Assembly: GCA_013398015.1 (NCBI GenBank)
Contig: VZRR01014296.1
Coordinates: 47,843 to 111,842, forward strand
Source: Oreocharis arfaki
Taxonomy: Eukaryota > Chordata > Aves > Passeriformes > Paramythiidae
Length of the DNA stretch: 64,000 nt
Direction of reading: 5' to 3'
The position numbers and the translations under genes are program-made. Positions 13,101 to 26,800 of this stretch are shown here, one piece after another (the first letter of the stretch is position 1; each line of letters begins with the position of its first letter). The notes under the pieces are model-generated. The model did no database searches, had not been told where the DNA came from, and saw only the letters and a list, made by a program, of their open reading frames with translations.

Positions 13101-16100
13101 TGGACCAAGAGCAGTCGTTTCCTTCTGGAAGTGGAGCTCAGGGTTTGTCCTGTGCCTCTTTCTCTCCTGCTTTGCAGATTGTCTGCTGCTATGGGGTATA
13201 GGTCACATAACCCATCTATCCCAAACCGAAGCACATTAAATGTAGCATTTCCATTTAGTTTTCTGCCTCACCAAGATCTGGTGAGCAAATGTCCTTCACT
13301 GACTGCTGAGGTGCTGAGTCTTGGCAAGATACCCCCTAACATTTGCCTCTGCTTTGGCCTGCTGTGCATGGCCTGGGAGCAGAGGAGCGTCTCTGCTTGA
13401 CCACAGTGCATGTGCTGACTGCACACAAAGCTACAAACACCTATTGCTTGTGCTGATGAAAGTTTTAATTTTTAGGTCAGCTTTTGGAAGGAGAATGCAT
13501 GGACTAAGCACCAGCAGCAGTGTCCTTTAGCAGCAGGGTGCTTTCAAGGGCAGTGGGCCCTGCTTTCCTGAACCCCCATCTGACTCATGGGATCTACTTC
13601 ACAGCCTTAGTTCTTTGTCAGGACTGAGAACCTGATTGGGGAAGATATTTACTTACTGTGAGCCAGAATCTGGGTGTGCCTGGAGTGATTAATTGTGCCA
13701 ACAGCCACTTCCTGAGGTCCCCGCTTGGAGATCCTCTAGGCTGAGCCTGCAAATCACGGGGCAAATTAGGGGCTGAAGCCAGTGTCACTACCTGTGACTC
13801 ATGTCAAAGTAAAACTTTGATCTTGGCATGAATAACAGGATGCACAGAGCAGTTGGATGTATCCTGTGAGGACACACCTTGTTGTGAGCTGTTCGTCTTC
13901 AGTTATTGCTGTAGAGATGGTGGAAAGCTGCCCTTGGGACGTGGAAAACACAAGATGTTTTATACAGAAGTCTGTGGCCATACGTGCAAGTCCCAGGATT
14001 ATTTTGAATGATAATCCCAGCTGCCCTTTCCTCTAGGGAAAGAGCTTGTGGGAAGATGCTGTGGAATCAGCCATTCTGTCTGTTTATGGAGCAAGTTTGA
14101 GGATTGCTGTAGGGTGTGGATGATTTACAGTTCCTTACAGTAAATAAGCCCGAAGGGGTTAAACTCACCCTTTTCTTCCTAATGATGTGGCACCTCAGTC
14201 TGGCTGCAAAGTGATGAAATAACTGAGTAATGCTGCAAGTTTGTGCTCAGTTTGTGAGGTGCATGTCCTGCCTTGCTGCTGGCGGTGTTCAGCTGCCTCC
14301 AGCTCTGGTGGGATTGCAGGAGGAAAAGATTCCTTAGTTCCAGTTCCTTGTAAACCATTAAAAGATCCTTTCCCCCATAATTTTGATAAAGGATTGTCTT
14401 CACAAGGGTTAAACTAAAGAGGAAATGAACCAAACCTGAAAAGTCATGCATCAAAATATATTGTCTTGTTGAGAGCTCTTGTTCTGCCTCCAAAATGATT
14501 TCTTTTTCGAGGGGGCTTTGAATGGATTACTGGACATATTCTTATGCCTTTGACTTTTTTTGCTGATGAAACAGAGTTCCTGCCCAGAGTTCCTGAGTTT
14601 ATATGAGCCCACAATTCCCCTTCCCATAAATGTTTTGTTTCTCCGTGGCTCATCTGCAAAGGCAGAGAGCCCGTGGGATGTCTAATGTGGAGCTAGGCTT
14701 GATTTTTTTTTTTTTNTAATGTTTCTGCTGATGCTGTGAACCTCTTAAGCCATTAATCAGCTTTTACCTTTCCCAGCAAGCCTTGTGTGCTGTGTATTAT
14801 CCACACCTCTGTGTCTTTGCCACTGTCTTTCTGAGTTTCTTGAAGCTCTAATTAACCCAGAGGCTTCCCCATCCCACCAGCAGCTGTAACCTGTAACAAA
14901 TGTGTGCCTTGTTGTCAGGGAGCTCCCTTTGCCTGCCTTTCTGTCGGGGCTCTGGCAAGCTTTCCTCCTTCCATAAAGGCTCCCACTTGGTAAATGCCAA
15001 AGGACACTTTTTGTTTGTTACTGGCAACTGCTGAAGAATTTAACCCTCAGCAACATCTTGATCAAATAGAATGAGTGGTCGCCTGCCAGCTTTGCCTCTC
15101 CAAACAGTATTGTCCTTAGTGCTTCACATTTTTACAAAAGACATGGAAACTGTAGCAGCACTGAGCATGTGTGGTGTTGTTTATCTGCAGCCTCAGCTCT
15201 CCAGAGTTCCAACACCCCTGTCTGCCCTTTGGGCCCTCCTGGCCTTTATTCAGAGGAGCTGAACTCTGGGTGCTGGAGCTGCAGCCCAGGCAGCTTTACT
15301 GAGGAATGTATTAACAGAGGAGCTGCACATGTGAGAAACTTGGTCAATGTGACTTCTGTGCTGCTCTCAGGCCTCTTATCCACTACAGACCAACTCTGGG
15401 ATGTGTTCCCTGGACAGATTATGCTTGAAAACAATCCCAGCTGCTTAAATGGGGCACAAATCTCTGCTCCAAGACTTGGCCAGAAAACTGCCTGGGTTTC
15501 CCGTAATAGTGGGAAAGTAGCAAGCAATGGGGGGAAACGTGGCCATTTCTTTTGCTGATAACTCTGTACACTAATCTTTACAGGGCAATCAGGTACTTTA
15601 ATAGTATATCCCAATACAAACAACTGTGGAAATCTGGCAGTCTGGACTGGGCTGTTCCCAGTCCTGCAGAACGAGTTGTTCTTTCTAGCAATAGTCTGTC
15701 TCTGCAAGCAAAGATCAAAGTGCCTCTAAAGGAAGTGTTAACTTAAGGATGAAATGTAATTTCTTGTGGTTAGCTCCTGACAGCCTTGGGGAGCATTGTT
15801 CCCTTCTGGAACCATTTTGGTTCATCCAGGTATGTCCTGAACTAAATAGTCACAAAGTGATTATCTCCCCCAAAATGGCAAAGAGCCAGACTGCGTAAAA
15901 TTGAGCCTGTGATCCTCCACATGCATGGTCCAATTCTCTCTCCAAGGGTGTAGGTATCAGTAAAACAAGCATCATATCCCTCTTTTAATGATCCAACCTT
16001 TAGGTTCTTTAATTGCTTCTTGCTCAGCACCTTGAAAACATGACAAGTACCAGTTGTCAGCATTCTCACCACCTTTGTCTCTTGGTTCCCAATGAGGGAG

Positions 16101-19100
16101 TAGTGCTGACAAAGACATAAAACAAATTTAATTACTTTTATGGCTGAAAATCCCATCAGTGATGCCAGAACTCACCCCAGTTTGCTCTCTCCAGCTTCTT
16201 TTTCAGAAAGAGTGCGGAACATGTCTCCAGATGAGATCAAAATCCCTCCTGAGCCTCCTGGCAGGTGTTCTAACCAGTTGCAGGTTGGTATAAGTCCACT
16301 TAATTTTTTTTTTTTTTTTTTAGGACTTGCTGTTCAGGGGATATTTGGGAACCCTGCTCAGTAATTTTGCATGAGGCAAAGCTCCAGCATTAAAGCTGGG
16401 TTTTACCACAGAGTTTATGAATGCACCATGTTAATGCTTTAGGCTTTACAGCAGTTCTAGTTTAGGAATCTCAAAGTAGATTTAAGCTGTTTTCTAGCCT
16501 CTGTGGGTCACTTATGCTTTAAAACAGCTCTTGGTCCCAGCAGTGGCACAGAAGCAATGTTTACTGGCAGGGCTGCTTTCTTCTTACCTCAGCAAATTCA
16601 GCTCCCTAGCAAAGAACAAACTGTTTTTCTATACAGGCCCAAAATCCCCTAAACTGGAATAGTTGAGGCAGCAATGCCTGGATTCCTTTTCCACCTACAT
16701 GTCTCTGGATGGTAAACATTTAGAGGGAAGGCTGATAGCTTAGAGGCAACAAAAGAACACAAATGCATGTTTTTTCTGGTGCACACCCAAATAATGGCAG
16801 TGACCAAGTTTGCAGTAACCTTCTGTGTTCTCCTCATTGAGTGCAAATGAAAGAGCAGGGACTGCTGTCTCCTAACACACGTTTAACTCTGGTTTTCTGC
16901 CCAGCAGAAATACAAGTAAAGAATCACTCCTGGACTGCTCTGTAAGGTCGCCTCTAATGTGCAGTGGTGATTCAGAGTAACTCACCAGCCAGATGATGCT
17001 TTCCTCTTCTCCACACACCGTACCTGGGCACACCCAAACCTCCTCTAGTGCTGTAGGAGGATTTTACTGTTCTGACATCAATGAACTGGAGTGTGTTAGA
17101 CCTTAGGAATGCACAGAGCTTGACAGGGCAGACAGAATAAAGCAGAATTTTCCCCCTTTGACAGTTAGTGTGTTAAATCAAAGGGGAGCTTGTCCTCTGT
17201 TGGCAGGTCAAACCACATCTTAGAGCACTTTGAGCAAGGAGATGGGATTGTTCCTTGGAGATGCAAAATGTTCTGGGCTTTTCACTGGTGGTTTGCTCTT
17301 TTGTCAAATTTTTCCTCTGATAAACTGTATTGTGAGCTCTGCCAAAGGGAGGATTTCTTATTATAAAGGTGACTGAGTAGTTGCCTGTCTGTGGACTTCG
17401 GGAACCTTATTGCTACTCCATGGGGAGGGGATAAAAGGGAACACCTATTCAATCGTCTCTACTCCCCAAATCCACCTTATTGCAGTTGTTCCTTCAAACC
17501 TCACAATGTGTGTGCTGGACGTGGAGATCGTGTAATTTCCTCTTGCTGATTTTGTGACAACCTGATGAAAATTTATCTTACAAAGGTTGTTGAGTTTCAT
17601 ATCAGCTCTTAACAATCCTCCTTTATTCAGGCTGCAGCAAGCCCTTAGACAATAGTCAGCTCTGTGTTTGACTGTCCAAGGAGGGAGACATGAAGTGACT
17701 TATCCAGAAGCAACAAAGGAAAATTGACTCAGCTTCTCCCGTCCTGAAAAGACTGAGGGCCCAGCCTCTGGTTTTGTTTCATGTGCCTCTTGTACAAGAG
17801 AAATTTCTGTCATAAAGAAAAGATGAGGGAAGTTACTGAGGATATTTCAGCAGTACCACTTAACTCTCTGTTCTGTCTGAAAGCTTCTCCTCTGCTGTCC
17901 CTTCACCGCCACCAGAGTAGGAATACTTTTAAGTACTTTCGTCCACCGTGCTGAGGAAGAAAAAAATCATGTTTGATTTGAAGTCTTTTAGCCTTTTTGG
18001 AGAGTAGACTGCTTGACATCTGCAGCCTGAGTCAGTTAAATTGCCTTTTGCAGGGGCTTGTGCCTTGTGGGTGATGTGCAAAGAGAAGCTGATTCCATCT
18101 GACTGGTACCAAAGCAGGGATTTATGAGCACATTGTTCCCAAGAGTGTTTGGCTGCCAGTGGGCACCTCCAGCAATACCTGATGATCACACTGGGTTTAG
18201 TTCTCCAGTAGAACTTGGCTCTGGCTCTGCCTGGGTAGCAGATGAGCAGGAGCTTTGCCCTGTGGGCAGTGTAGCCCAGCAGCTCTTTCTCAGGTGCTCA
18301 CCTGAGGCTGCAGGTGGGTGTTGGTGGTCACTGTGAGTTGTGGGAGGATCTCTGGATTTCAGAATTGGCTTCTCTGTGTCTTGGCTGTAAAGGGAAACAA
18401 CAGACTGAGAAGGAGGTGTCTGTGCCTTATATGCAGATCTTTAATCATCAAAGCCTTCAGTAAGTGCAAAGATAATTCCTTTGCCAATCAGACAGTTCAT
18501 GAAGGTACTTCAGACCTTCAAGGAGAAAGTGTCTCTCAGCCAGCCTGGCCCTGGGGTAAAGGTGAAGTCCTAGCTCCATTCAAGGAGGTCACAGGTTCAG
18601 TTGGCTTCTCTCCACATGAACAGTTGTCAGCTGGTATGCTGCTCCTTTTCATCCTGCCTCACCCTGTAATCTCTCTCCCTTAGGATAAAATTCAGAAGCT
18701 GTATGACAGGAAAGTGAAAGAAGGCATGGATATGAACTACATCATCCAGAGGAAAAAGGAATTTCGCAACCCCAGGTGGGCCACCATGTTTTCATAAGTG
18801 ACCAAAGCACCACAGAGCAAATTTGAAGAATTTTCATCTTTGTTGGAGTTGTAGCAGAAGAAGGATCCTGAACAGGAAGGACTACTGCTTACAAATTGTC
18901 TTTCTTATTTTTGTGACTGAAACAGTAAAACTCTGCTTTGTGTTTGGTAAAGCAACAGCTGGAGTTGGTGTGTTGATTAGATTTTAAATGTGAAGGCTTG
19001 GGATGAAGTACTTTAGAAGATGTGACTGTTCTGGGAGCTGGGAGGTGTTTTGGGAAATAGGAAATATTCTGGATAATGGTGTGCCACATCCATCATAGCA

Positions 19101-22100
19101 GATGTAGCTTCCCAGGTTCTCCTTTCACTTTGTAGTGTAAAGAGGTGACAACCTCTCTCTGTTGACAGATCTGAAACACTTCTGTTCCCTTCTGCCTTCC
19201 TGGTTCTGTTCTGACCTCTTGCTTTTCCTTTGCAGCATCTATGAAAAGCTGATCCAATTTTGTTCCATCGATGAACTTGGTACGAATTATCCAAAGGTGA
19301 GGGGCAGTGCTTTTGACTGGAAAAGGAGTGAGTGAAAGAGAACGTGGAGGTGTAAAGTCTCACCTCAGGCTTTCTTGAGCCTGCTTGCTTAGAGGTCCTG
19401 TGAGGCAACTTCAGTCTGAGCCTCAGCACTGAAGTGAACATTTTTGTGTGGCACTGAGCCTCAGTGCCTCAACCTTTGCTACAATGATTCTGCACAAAAA
19501 CTGCTGAAGGGTGAAGGTATGAATGGAACTCCTTGAGAGGGAGAGAAGCTGAGTAGCAGAAAAATGCATGACTTAGCCCAGCATCCTTTTTGGCTTCAAA
19601 GCTGTTTCTTCATCCACAACAGAACACGGTCCCATAAAAGAAGGTCTGATGGGAACTTTGTGTCACTGGGATAGAAGAAGAAATCAGTGGTGATTATCAT
19701 TGTCACCTCTGATTATCCTCAGAGAACAGAAATACATAAAAACACTTGCACTGGGTTTTGTGTTTCTGTGGGAATAGCCCTAATCTGATTTATTTCTTTT
19801 TTTTCAGGACATGTTTGATCCTCATGGCTGGTCAGAGGATTCATATTACGAGGCACTAGGTAATTCCAGGAAGTCTCTTTTTTTGTCCTTGCTTTGGTCT
19901 TTGTGTTTTGTACTTAATTAACTGCACTGGAGTCTTCGCTTTCTGTATAAATGAGAAGTCATCACATGCTGCTCTTTAATGACTCCATTCTGGTTGGATG
20001 TGCCTGAATGTTATTGATGCTTCATCAGTTTGGAAAGGCTTTTCATTTAAAGTGGTTCTGCAATGTTTTCATCTCTCAAATCGTTAAATTAGTGCTGCAA
20101 CGCTTTGATTAAAAAGCAGCAGTTACTTTCATGGCAGTTTAATTTTTCTATATAGAATTTGAATCTATTTTTTTATTTTTTATGATGGGAAGTGTGTGAA
20201 TGAGTGAGAACTATGGAATTTTACTGTTCTTAGTGCTTCACATCTTCTGCTCTTTCTCAGCTAAAGCCCAGAAGATCGAGATGGACAAACTGGAGAAGGC
20301 CAAGAAGGAACGCACAAAGGTACCTACTCAAAACCTAGAGAGATGCAGGCACAGGGCTTTTGTTTCTTTCCCTGCTGAATTTCATTCTATTACTTTGCTG
20401 TTTCTGTGCTAAAACTGCTTGTTTTATCCCAGTTCTCACCTTTCTTCTTGCATGTCTTTCTCCAAACTGCTCAGATCAAGTTATTTGCCCTTCCTTATAG
20501 GTCCATTTACAGGTTGTTTATTCCACTGGATTTCCTGCTGTTTTGTCAGTATTTTTAAGCCAGAGCTCTAAAAATGGCATTCAGTAAGTCAGATAGGGGC
20601 AAGATAATGAATAAAGAGCAGCTTTTCCCTTAATTTATGACATTTTGCCTGGTGCCTAGCCTAGTTAAAGCCTAATTTCCTCACCATGTCTCAGTGTGAG
20701 ACAATACCTGCTTTCTGTTCTCTGTGTTATTGCCTTGTTGCATCCAATTTCCAGAAAAGCTGGGCCTATTTCAACTTTGTGCATTTTGTGACAAGCCCAG
20801 TTATATATGCCCCAAAAAGAACACAGACAGGCTTTGGAAGAGATTTCATTCCTGTCCTGTGTTTCCTTTAAGGCAGTGGCTGGCATTAGAACATGTCTAA
20901 TGTTAGAGATTTGCCACCTAAGCTGCAGAAGGCTCCTTCCATCTCCAGTATGTGGAGGGTTTTTTGTGCAGTGCATGCTGTGTCTTGCTGCTTGTTTTGG
21001 TTTTTTGCACAGTAACCCAGGTATCTGATCATGCCCTTGCCCAGATCTGCAGTTCTGAGGCTGCAGTGCTGTTGGAGCTCTTGTTGCCAGGTTTCCTGCT
21101 GTGATGCAGTCACAATAAATTGTGCAAGCAGGGACTTGCTTTGCATGTTCCTTAAAGGAAAAAGAATAAGAACTTCCAACTGTATAAATACAGTGTTTTA
21201 TGATCAGGATCTATCCTGTCTGAGCTGTAGCAAATCCTGTGCCTGTACCAGTTGACAAACGCGTTTTTATTGTATTAGACTTAGGAGCTGAGTTCAGGAA
21301 TCCTTAATTCTCGTGGCCTGAGGTCTGTGTCTTCCTTCCTGCATGATAGGCAGCTCAGAGGCCAATCAATGTCTTACATCACATTAAGGCTGTTTTTAAA
21401 AAACAGAGAGGTGGTGTGGGTTAAAAAAAGGCTATTTATCTTAACACTTCATTTTTTTATCTTCTCCCTTTTCTCCGTGTGTCTCTCCCTTCCCAGATTG
21501 AATTTGTGACTGGCACTAAAAAGGGGACAACAACAAGTGCTGCTTCCACAACCACCACAACATCCAGCACCACGGTGGGAGGTAAAGAATAGTTGTGAAT
21601 TTACCCCTTAAGCTGCAGGAATGCTGGGATTAGTGCTGCCTGAAGCCTGAAGGCGCCTTAATTATTGTGTGGATAATGCAAGAGAGTGTTTCTTCTAAGG
21701 GGTGTTGGACTGGCTTTCCTCTAGTCCCTGTATTCCATGGCTCTCCTTCTGGAATGAAAGACTGGGGCCAGGTGGGATAGTGAAGAGACTTACTGGTGGG
21801 TCAAGAAAGTTGCTGCTGTCTGTGGTTGTAGAGTATTCCTGGGACTGATATATCTTGAGGTTTGGAGACACTGGAAATCATTCTCCTGCCTTGCAAACTG
21901 AGGGGAAGGGAGAAAAACCACTGGAGGCTGATGAGTGTATCCTGTGCCTGTAGCTGAGCAAGTGGGATGTGTGCTCTGTTAAAATTAAATCTGCTTTGGG
22001 GCAGGCAGTGATCCTGTCTCCCCTTTGGCTGGAGCTCAGGTCTAGAGTTCTACTTTGACTCCTGGTACCCCAAGAGAAAAGTTGCCTTTCCTCCTCACCA

Positions 22101-22434
22101 TTTACTGCCAGCATACCCCAAAATTAATGTGAGGGGAAGCTGTCTAGTCAAGCAGTGGGATATTAAAGGTCGACACTAAGGGTGTTAAGAAGGGATTGGT
22201 GACCTCTAATGTAACGCTAATCCTTGTTTGCTTGGTTTAATCAAATTCACAGATGCCCAGAAGAGGAAGAGCAAGTGGGACTCTGCCATCCCCGTAACAA
22301 CGATAGCTCAGCCCACCATCCTCACCACCACTGCAACACTGCCAGGTGTTGTCACAGTGACAACCAGTGCCAGTGGCTCCAAAACCACAGTGATCTCAGC
22401 AGTGGGCACCATCGTGAAAAAGGCCAAGCAGTGA
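10190..22434 (+). CDS. SAP30BP: SAP30-binding protein, C-terminal 220 residues (8 exons, 5' end outside window)
   Basis: Coding exons are 10190-10232, 16195-16283, 18684-18775, 19236-19296, 19808-19859, 20261-20319, 21497-21581 and 22253-22434 (TGA stop). All have AG/GT borders, and the phases join to 663 bases without a stop. The translation follows human SAP30BP closely: EKRDPQELV, then FSERVRNMSPDEIKIPPEPP, YIIQRKKEFRNPS, and the HCNGP-family core YPKDMFDPHGWSED. A Thr/Ser-rich tail ends in VGTIVKKAKQ. The last exon carries RKSKWD, which fits the tryptophan-containing UHM-ligand motif. The family is nuclear. It was first described as a partner of the SAP30 corepressor and was later reported as a partner of the splicing factor RBM17 on short introns. 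The roughly 88 N-terminal residues are absent from the window. Identification is essentially certain, and exon limits are exact as far as phase and consensus allow. Confidence 0.97.
14703..14716 (+). other. poly-T run ending in an ambiguous base (N at 14716)
   Basis: A homopolymer of T is followed by a single N within a SAP30BP intron. This is an assembly or polishing ambiguity, not biology, and the local length is unreliable. Confidence 0.85.
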
Positions 22435-23835
22435 CTGCTGTGCTGGGCCCGGAGTTTTGGACTTGTTTGTCACTGAAGCCATTGTCCTTGGAAGGGAGGG
22501 GTGGCTTTCTCCTTTGGTAAAAGATGACAAGATTCTTTGAAGCAGCCCACAGTTCCCCTTTGGAAGGGGCAGGATGCCAGCTGTGTGCCCACAGGAATGG
22601 ACCTCTGCCCACCATGCCTCTGCCTTTGCTTGCTGGGGGAAGAAGCAGGCTGCCTGTGTTGTGCTTGGAGGAAGGTGGTATCTGGAGTCAGCTTGTAAAA
22701 GTTTGCTTATTCATTACTGCATTGGGGTCTTACCTACTTGCAAGTTTGGTTTAGGGGGAAAAGAAAATAAATTAAAAGGGCAAGCAGTGAAGGACTGTCC
22801 GTGTTACCCCTGTGTGTTCCAGGTGGTGCTCCAGGGCTGCCTGCAGCCTCTGTAGGTGCCTCCCTCCAGAGCCAGCTCAGTTCTGAGGGAGTTGAAGCAG
22901 AGACAACCACTCAGTGTCCACATCCAGATGTGTAGCAGAGACTTGAAGCAAACTACATCAGTGAGTGTAGGCTCACTCTTTGTTGTAGCACTGACACCTG
23001 TACCCTGTGCTCTCTGTGTAAATCTTAGTGACCACGTGTGAAACTGTCAAACTCTTGAGGAGGCTGTGCTGGAATATCCTGTTACCATCTCACAGGGATG
23101 GAGATTTCTATGCAGAACCCTCAAGCCGTAGAGGTTTGATTTGTGAACTCCCTTGCGAAGACCTGTGCAGAAAACACTTCCATTGCCACGGAATGGGGTT
23201 GGACAGCAGATAAGCAGAGGAGAGTGTCTGAGCCTATTTGTGATGTTGTCCATCTTTGTTTTAGCTCGTGATGTTCTGTGAATGCACACATGGCAGTTAC
23301 TGCTTGCTCCACCATTGTGAAAAAGTATTTTCAGTTGAAAATTTTGTTGTATAAAAATTGAGAAGTCTTTAAAAAAAACCCACCCTGGTGTCATTGATGT
23401 GTCTGCATTTCTTTAAAGTTAAATTGCTACCCAGAGCCTTTTTGTCCTAGTGTATAAGCAGTGATAGGAGAGATGGTTGCCAGATCAGCAAACGTGTCAG
23501 TTTCTCAGAATTCAGTGGTTTCAGGTAGCTTATTTTTTTCCTTCCAGATTTTTATGTAGCTTGTGTCACTCTGATCAAGACTTTGCTTTTATGGAGACTT
23601 AAGGTAGAAATAACAGGTTGGTATCCTGCTTGTTGATATCCTGTTTTTAGGTAATTTTAAAACATGTTAAACATTTTGTCCTGGCAGTCATTTAAGCTTT
23701 AAAAAAAACAGCGTCTTTGTATCCAGGAGTACTCGTGGGAGATGAACCAGAGGGCTGATGCGACTGTAGGGTTGCAAGTTGGGGAGATGGTGGAACTGCT
23801 CTTTTTAAAGCAATAAAATATTGAAAGGCATGAAA
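22435..23835 (+). other. SAP30BP: SAP30BP 3' UTR (two poly(A) signals)
   Basis: The untranslated tail starts after the TGA at 22432-22434. AATAAA hexamers lie at 22766-22771 and 23812-23817. Use of the distal one would give a 3' UTR of about 1.4 kb, in the range I expect for this gene. The proximal one would give about 350 bases. The end coordinate is an estimate placed about 20 bases beyond the distal signal, and both sites may be used. The stretch has no convincing coding content. Confidence 0.6.
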
Positions 23836-26800
23836 ATAGTTAGATAGAAGCATCTCTGTTAATTTACTTTGCATTGGGCTGCTGATGTGGCTCCTGCAAG
23901 CTGGTAAAGGTGCCCTAACTCCATCCCTGTCCTATGGAGGAACAGCTCTGCCCCGTCTGTCACTGTCACTGGTGGTAAGCACAAACTGGGAGAGCCTGAT
24001 GAGACCACATTAATTAACCAATCTTACCAGTTAATCCCCTGACAGGGTAGCTGCTGGAGTTCCTGGGGTTGAACCCACTACAGAAGGTACTGAACGTTGT
24101 TTATATGTATCTTATCCATAGTGCACATCCTGGCACCCCACCCCTTCCACGTGCCTCTTCCTCCTTGTTCTGCAGCATCCATACTCATTCCAAACCTCTG
24201 GATAATTTGTGGATTTTAGGATCAGAACTGAGAAGTAGTGGTTCAGCTCCTGCTTTGCTCTGGCAGGCAGGGAGTGACACTTGGGTGACACTGTCCAGCA
24301 TCTGGAGCGATGGGAAAATGCTGATCATGGGGGCTTGGTGCTGCTGCATGAGGGATGAAGAGAAATCTCCCTGAGCTCTGCTGAGCAGAGTTGCCATGAG
24401 GCCCCTGGAGCAGCAGTTTCCAGACTCCAGCTGTAACAGCTTCTGCAAGAGACCTGCAGGACTGGGCTGTGCTCTGGCAGTTCTCTGCTGAGCTCCCAGG
24501 AGCTGGTGTTTGCCATCTGCAGTGGAGAAAGCAGCTTGAAATGGGTGTGATTTGGGTTTGGGGGGTTTTTTTCTCTCTCCAAAAAGCTGGAGTGAGGATG
24601 CCAACCCCTGTATAACAAACTTGCAGCCAATAACTCGCTGCTCTTGTTTGTCTTGCATGTTGGATCAGAGGTAATAGATGGATACTCAGGTTGGAAACCA
24701 GTTCTGAGGGAAAAGCCTTTTTCCCAGCTCTCAGAACGGGATTGGACAGGCTGGTGACTTGCACTGGGCTGTGGTCAGTCAGTGTCCCAGAGAAGCTGGA
24801 GGGAACATCAGGCACACAAGGGTGATGTCCTGAGGGAAAAGGAGCCCTCCTGGCCTGGGAATCATGGCCTGAAGCCCTCAGGACATTGGACTGGTTTGCT
24901 TTGGAGCTGTGGCTGTGTGAGCCCTGCTGAGGGCTGGGGGACCTGCTGAATGCGTCGGTGCCTGTGTGCTGAACAGCCCTCAAGGACTGCAGCTGTGCCC
25001 CAGCTTCATTGAGGCAAATTCAGAGCTGAAACAGAGAAAAAGTTTCTTGTGCTGCTGCAACAGTGACTGCTCAGGCTGCACTTGTGACTCTAAAAGCTGT
25101 AGATATTCATTCTTACCTCTCCTTCCAAGGGGATGCTACCCATACCCAGAAGAGTAAAACCAGTCCCATTTTCATCATTCCTTAGCCCAAGAATTACAGT
25201 CTCTCCTCCTTGAACACCGTGGGGCTTCTCTCTGCTTCTCACCTTCCAAAGCAGGGATGTCTCATAGCCCAAGGAGCTTTGTCTCAGCTGAAACTCCACA
25301 TTCAAGTCTGTGTCTCTGCCTCAGCAGAGGCAGGGGAGCTGCAGTAATGAAATCATCCTTGGCAGAGTTGGTTCTGCTCTCCCTCTCCCTTCTGAAGTCT
25401 TTTCTCCCACCTCCATGCCCCGAGGTGTTGATTTTCTCTCCCAGTTGCTTGTTGTGCTTTAGAGATCTCCTTTGATGCTGGTGTGGGAAGGGATTTTGTG
25501 TGTTCAGGACTCACTTTTATTTTCTGTCTCACTGGGCGCTGCCAGGCCGAGGAGCAGGTGGGGAGAGCAGCCCTTGCCAGCCCCACCTCAAACCGTGGAA
25601 TGGGAGCACCTCAAGCTATGTTTTAGTTGGATTGCTGCTGCACTGTCTGGTTTAGGGGAGTTATGCACGGAGATGAACAAAAAATGAAAGAAAGAGTCTT
25701 CCTTGCCAAGGCTTTGGGCCATGCCAAGGCTTTGCTGCTGACAGCTCCAGCAGTGAGAGAGGTGATGGCTGCAGCCAACACCTGCACAAGCTCCTTTCCA
25801 GCTCTTCTCCACTGCAGGGGAGAAATTGCAGCTCCTGTGAAGCCCCTCAAACAGGTGGGCTTTGTAATGTGCCCAGAGATTCATCAAAGGGTATGAGCTG
25901 CTCATTCCTGGGGAATGGTGTGAGCCTGGGAAAGCCCAGAGTCGGTACCTGCAGGGAATCACAGGATGGGTGAGGCTGGAAGGGACTGCAGTGGCCCAAC
26001 CTCCCTGCTCAAGCAGGGTCTTCCTGGAGCACATGGCACAGGGTTGTGTCCAGACAGTTCTGGAATATCTCCAGAGAGGGAGTGAGGAATGGAGATCTTC
26101 TCAGCAGGGCTCCCCGAGACTGTCTAATGTTAAATGCTCAGGTAAATAAATGACTGTGGAGGCTCGAGACACCCTGAAGGGGCAGCGAGGTTCCACAAAA
26201 GTCTCCTCTTCCCTTTGGGAGGAACTTTACCCCAGCACATTCCTGCATGGCTTTTACAGAGCAGTTTTCCACCTCTGAGCCTTCCCTGGGCTGCTGTTCC
26301 TCTGACTGTTTATATTCTACTTCCTTCCTTTTGTTCTAAGCGAGAACCGTGGACACCAATGACTTCCAATAGCTGGTCTTTGTTTATTTGAAGCTTGTCT
26401 TTGGCTGGGGCCAGGCTCGTGCTCTCTGCTGCCAGTAAACAGCAGAGCTCTGGCATTTCACAAGGAAAGGTTTTGCCTTTTTGTGTGGAAGACATCAGTG
26501 TGAGCTCAGCCTCTGGCAGCTGGGTGAGGTGCTGATGTAGGGAAGGCCCTGCTGTCCATGGATGGGTGTTAGGATTGTCCCAGGCTGAATTTTTATCCTG
26601 GATCCTTTATTAATGCTTTTCTATGCTGCTGTTTCTGTGTCCCACTTTCCTCTTGCTGCCGGCCTGTCCCAGAGGCAAATGTTCATCGGGGATGTTCAAC
26701 AAAGAGATTTTCCTTTAGGAACATGTTCATGACAAGGAACATCCACTGGAAAACAGGGGCCCCATGTAGTTAATGCTGCCTTGGGGGAAAGGCTGAGGGA

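Noticed and set aside
24243..24983. Minus-strand open frame of 246 codons in the intergenic region
   Set aside because: It is low-complexity Ser/Pro/His-rich translation with no motif, splice context or family resemblance, in G+C-moderate DNA where frames of this size can arise by chance.
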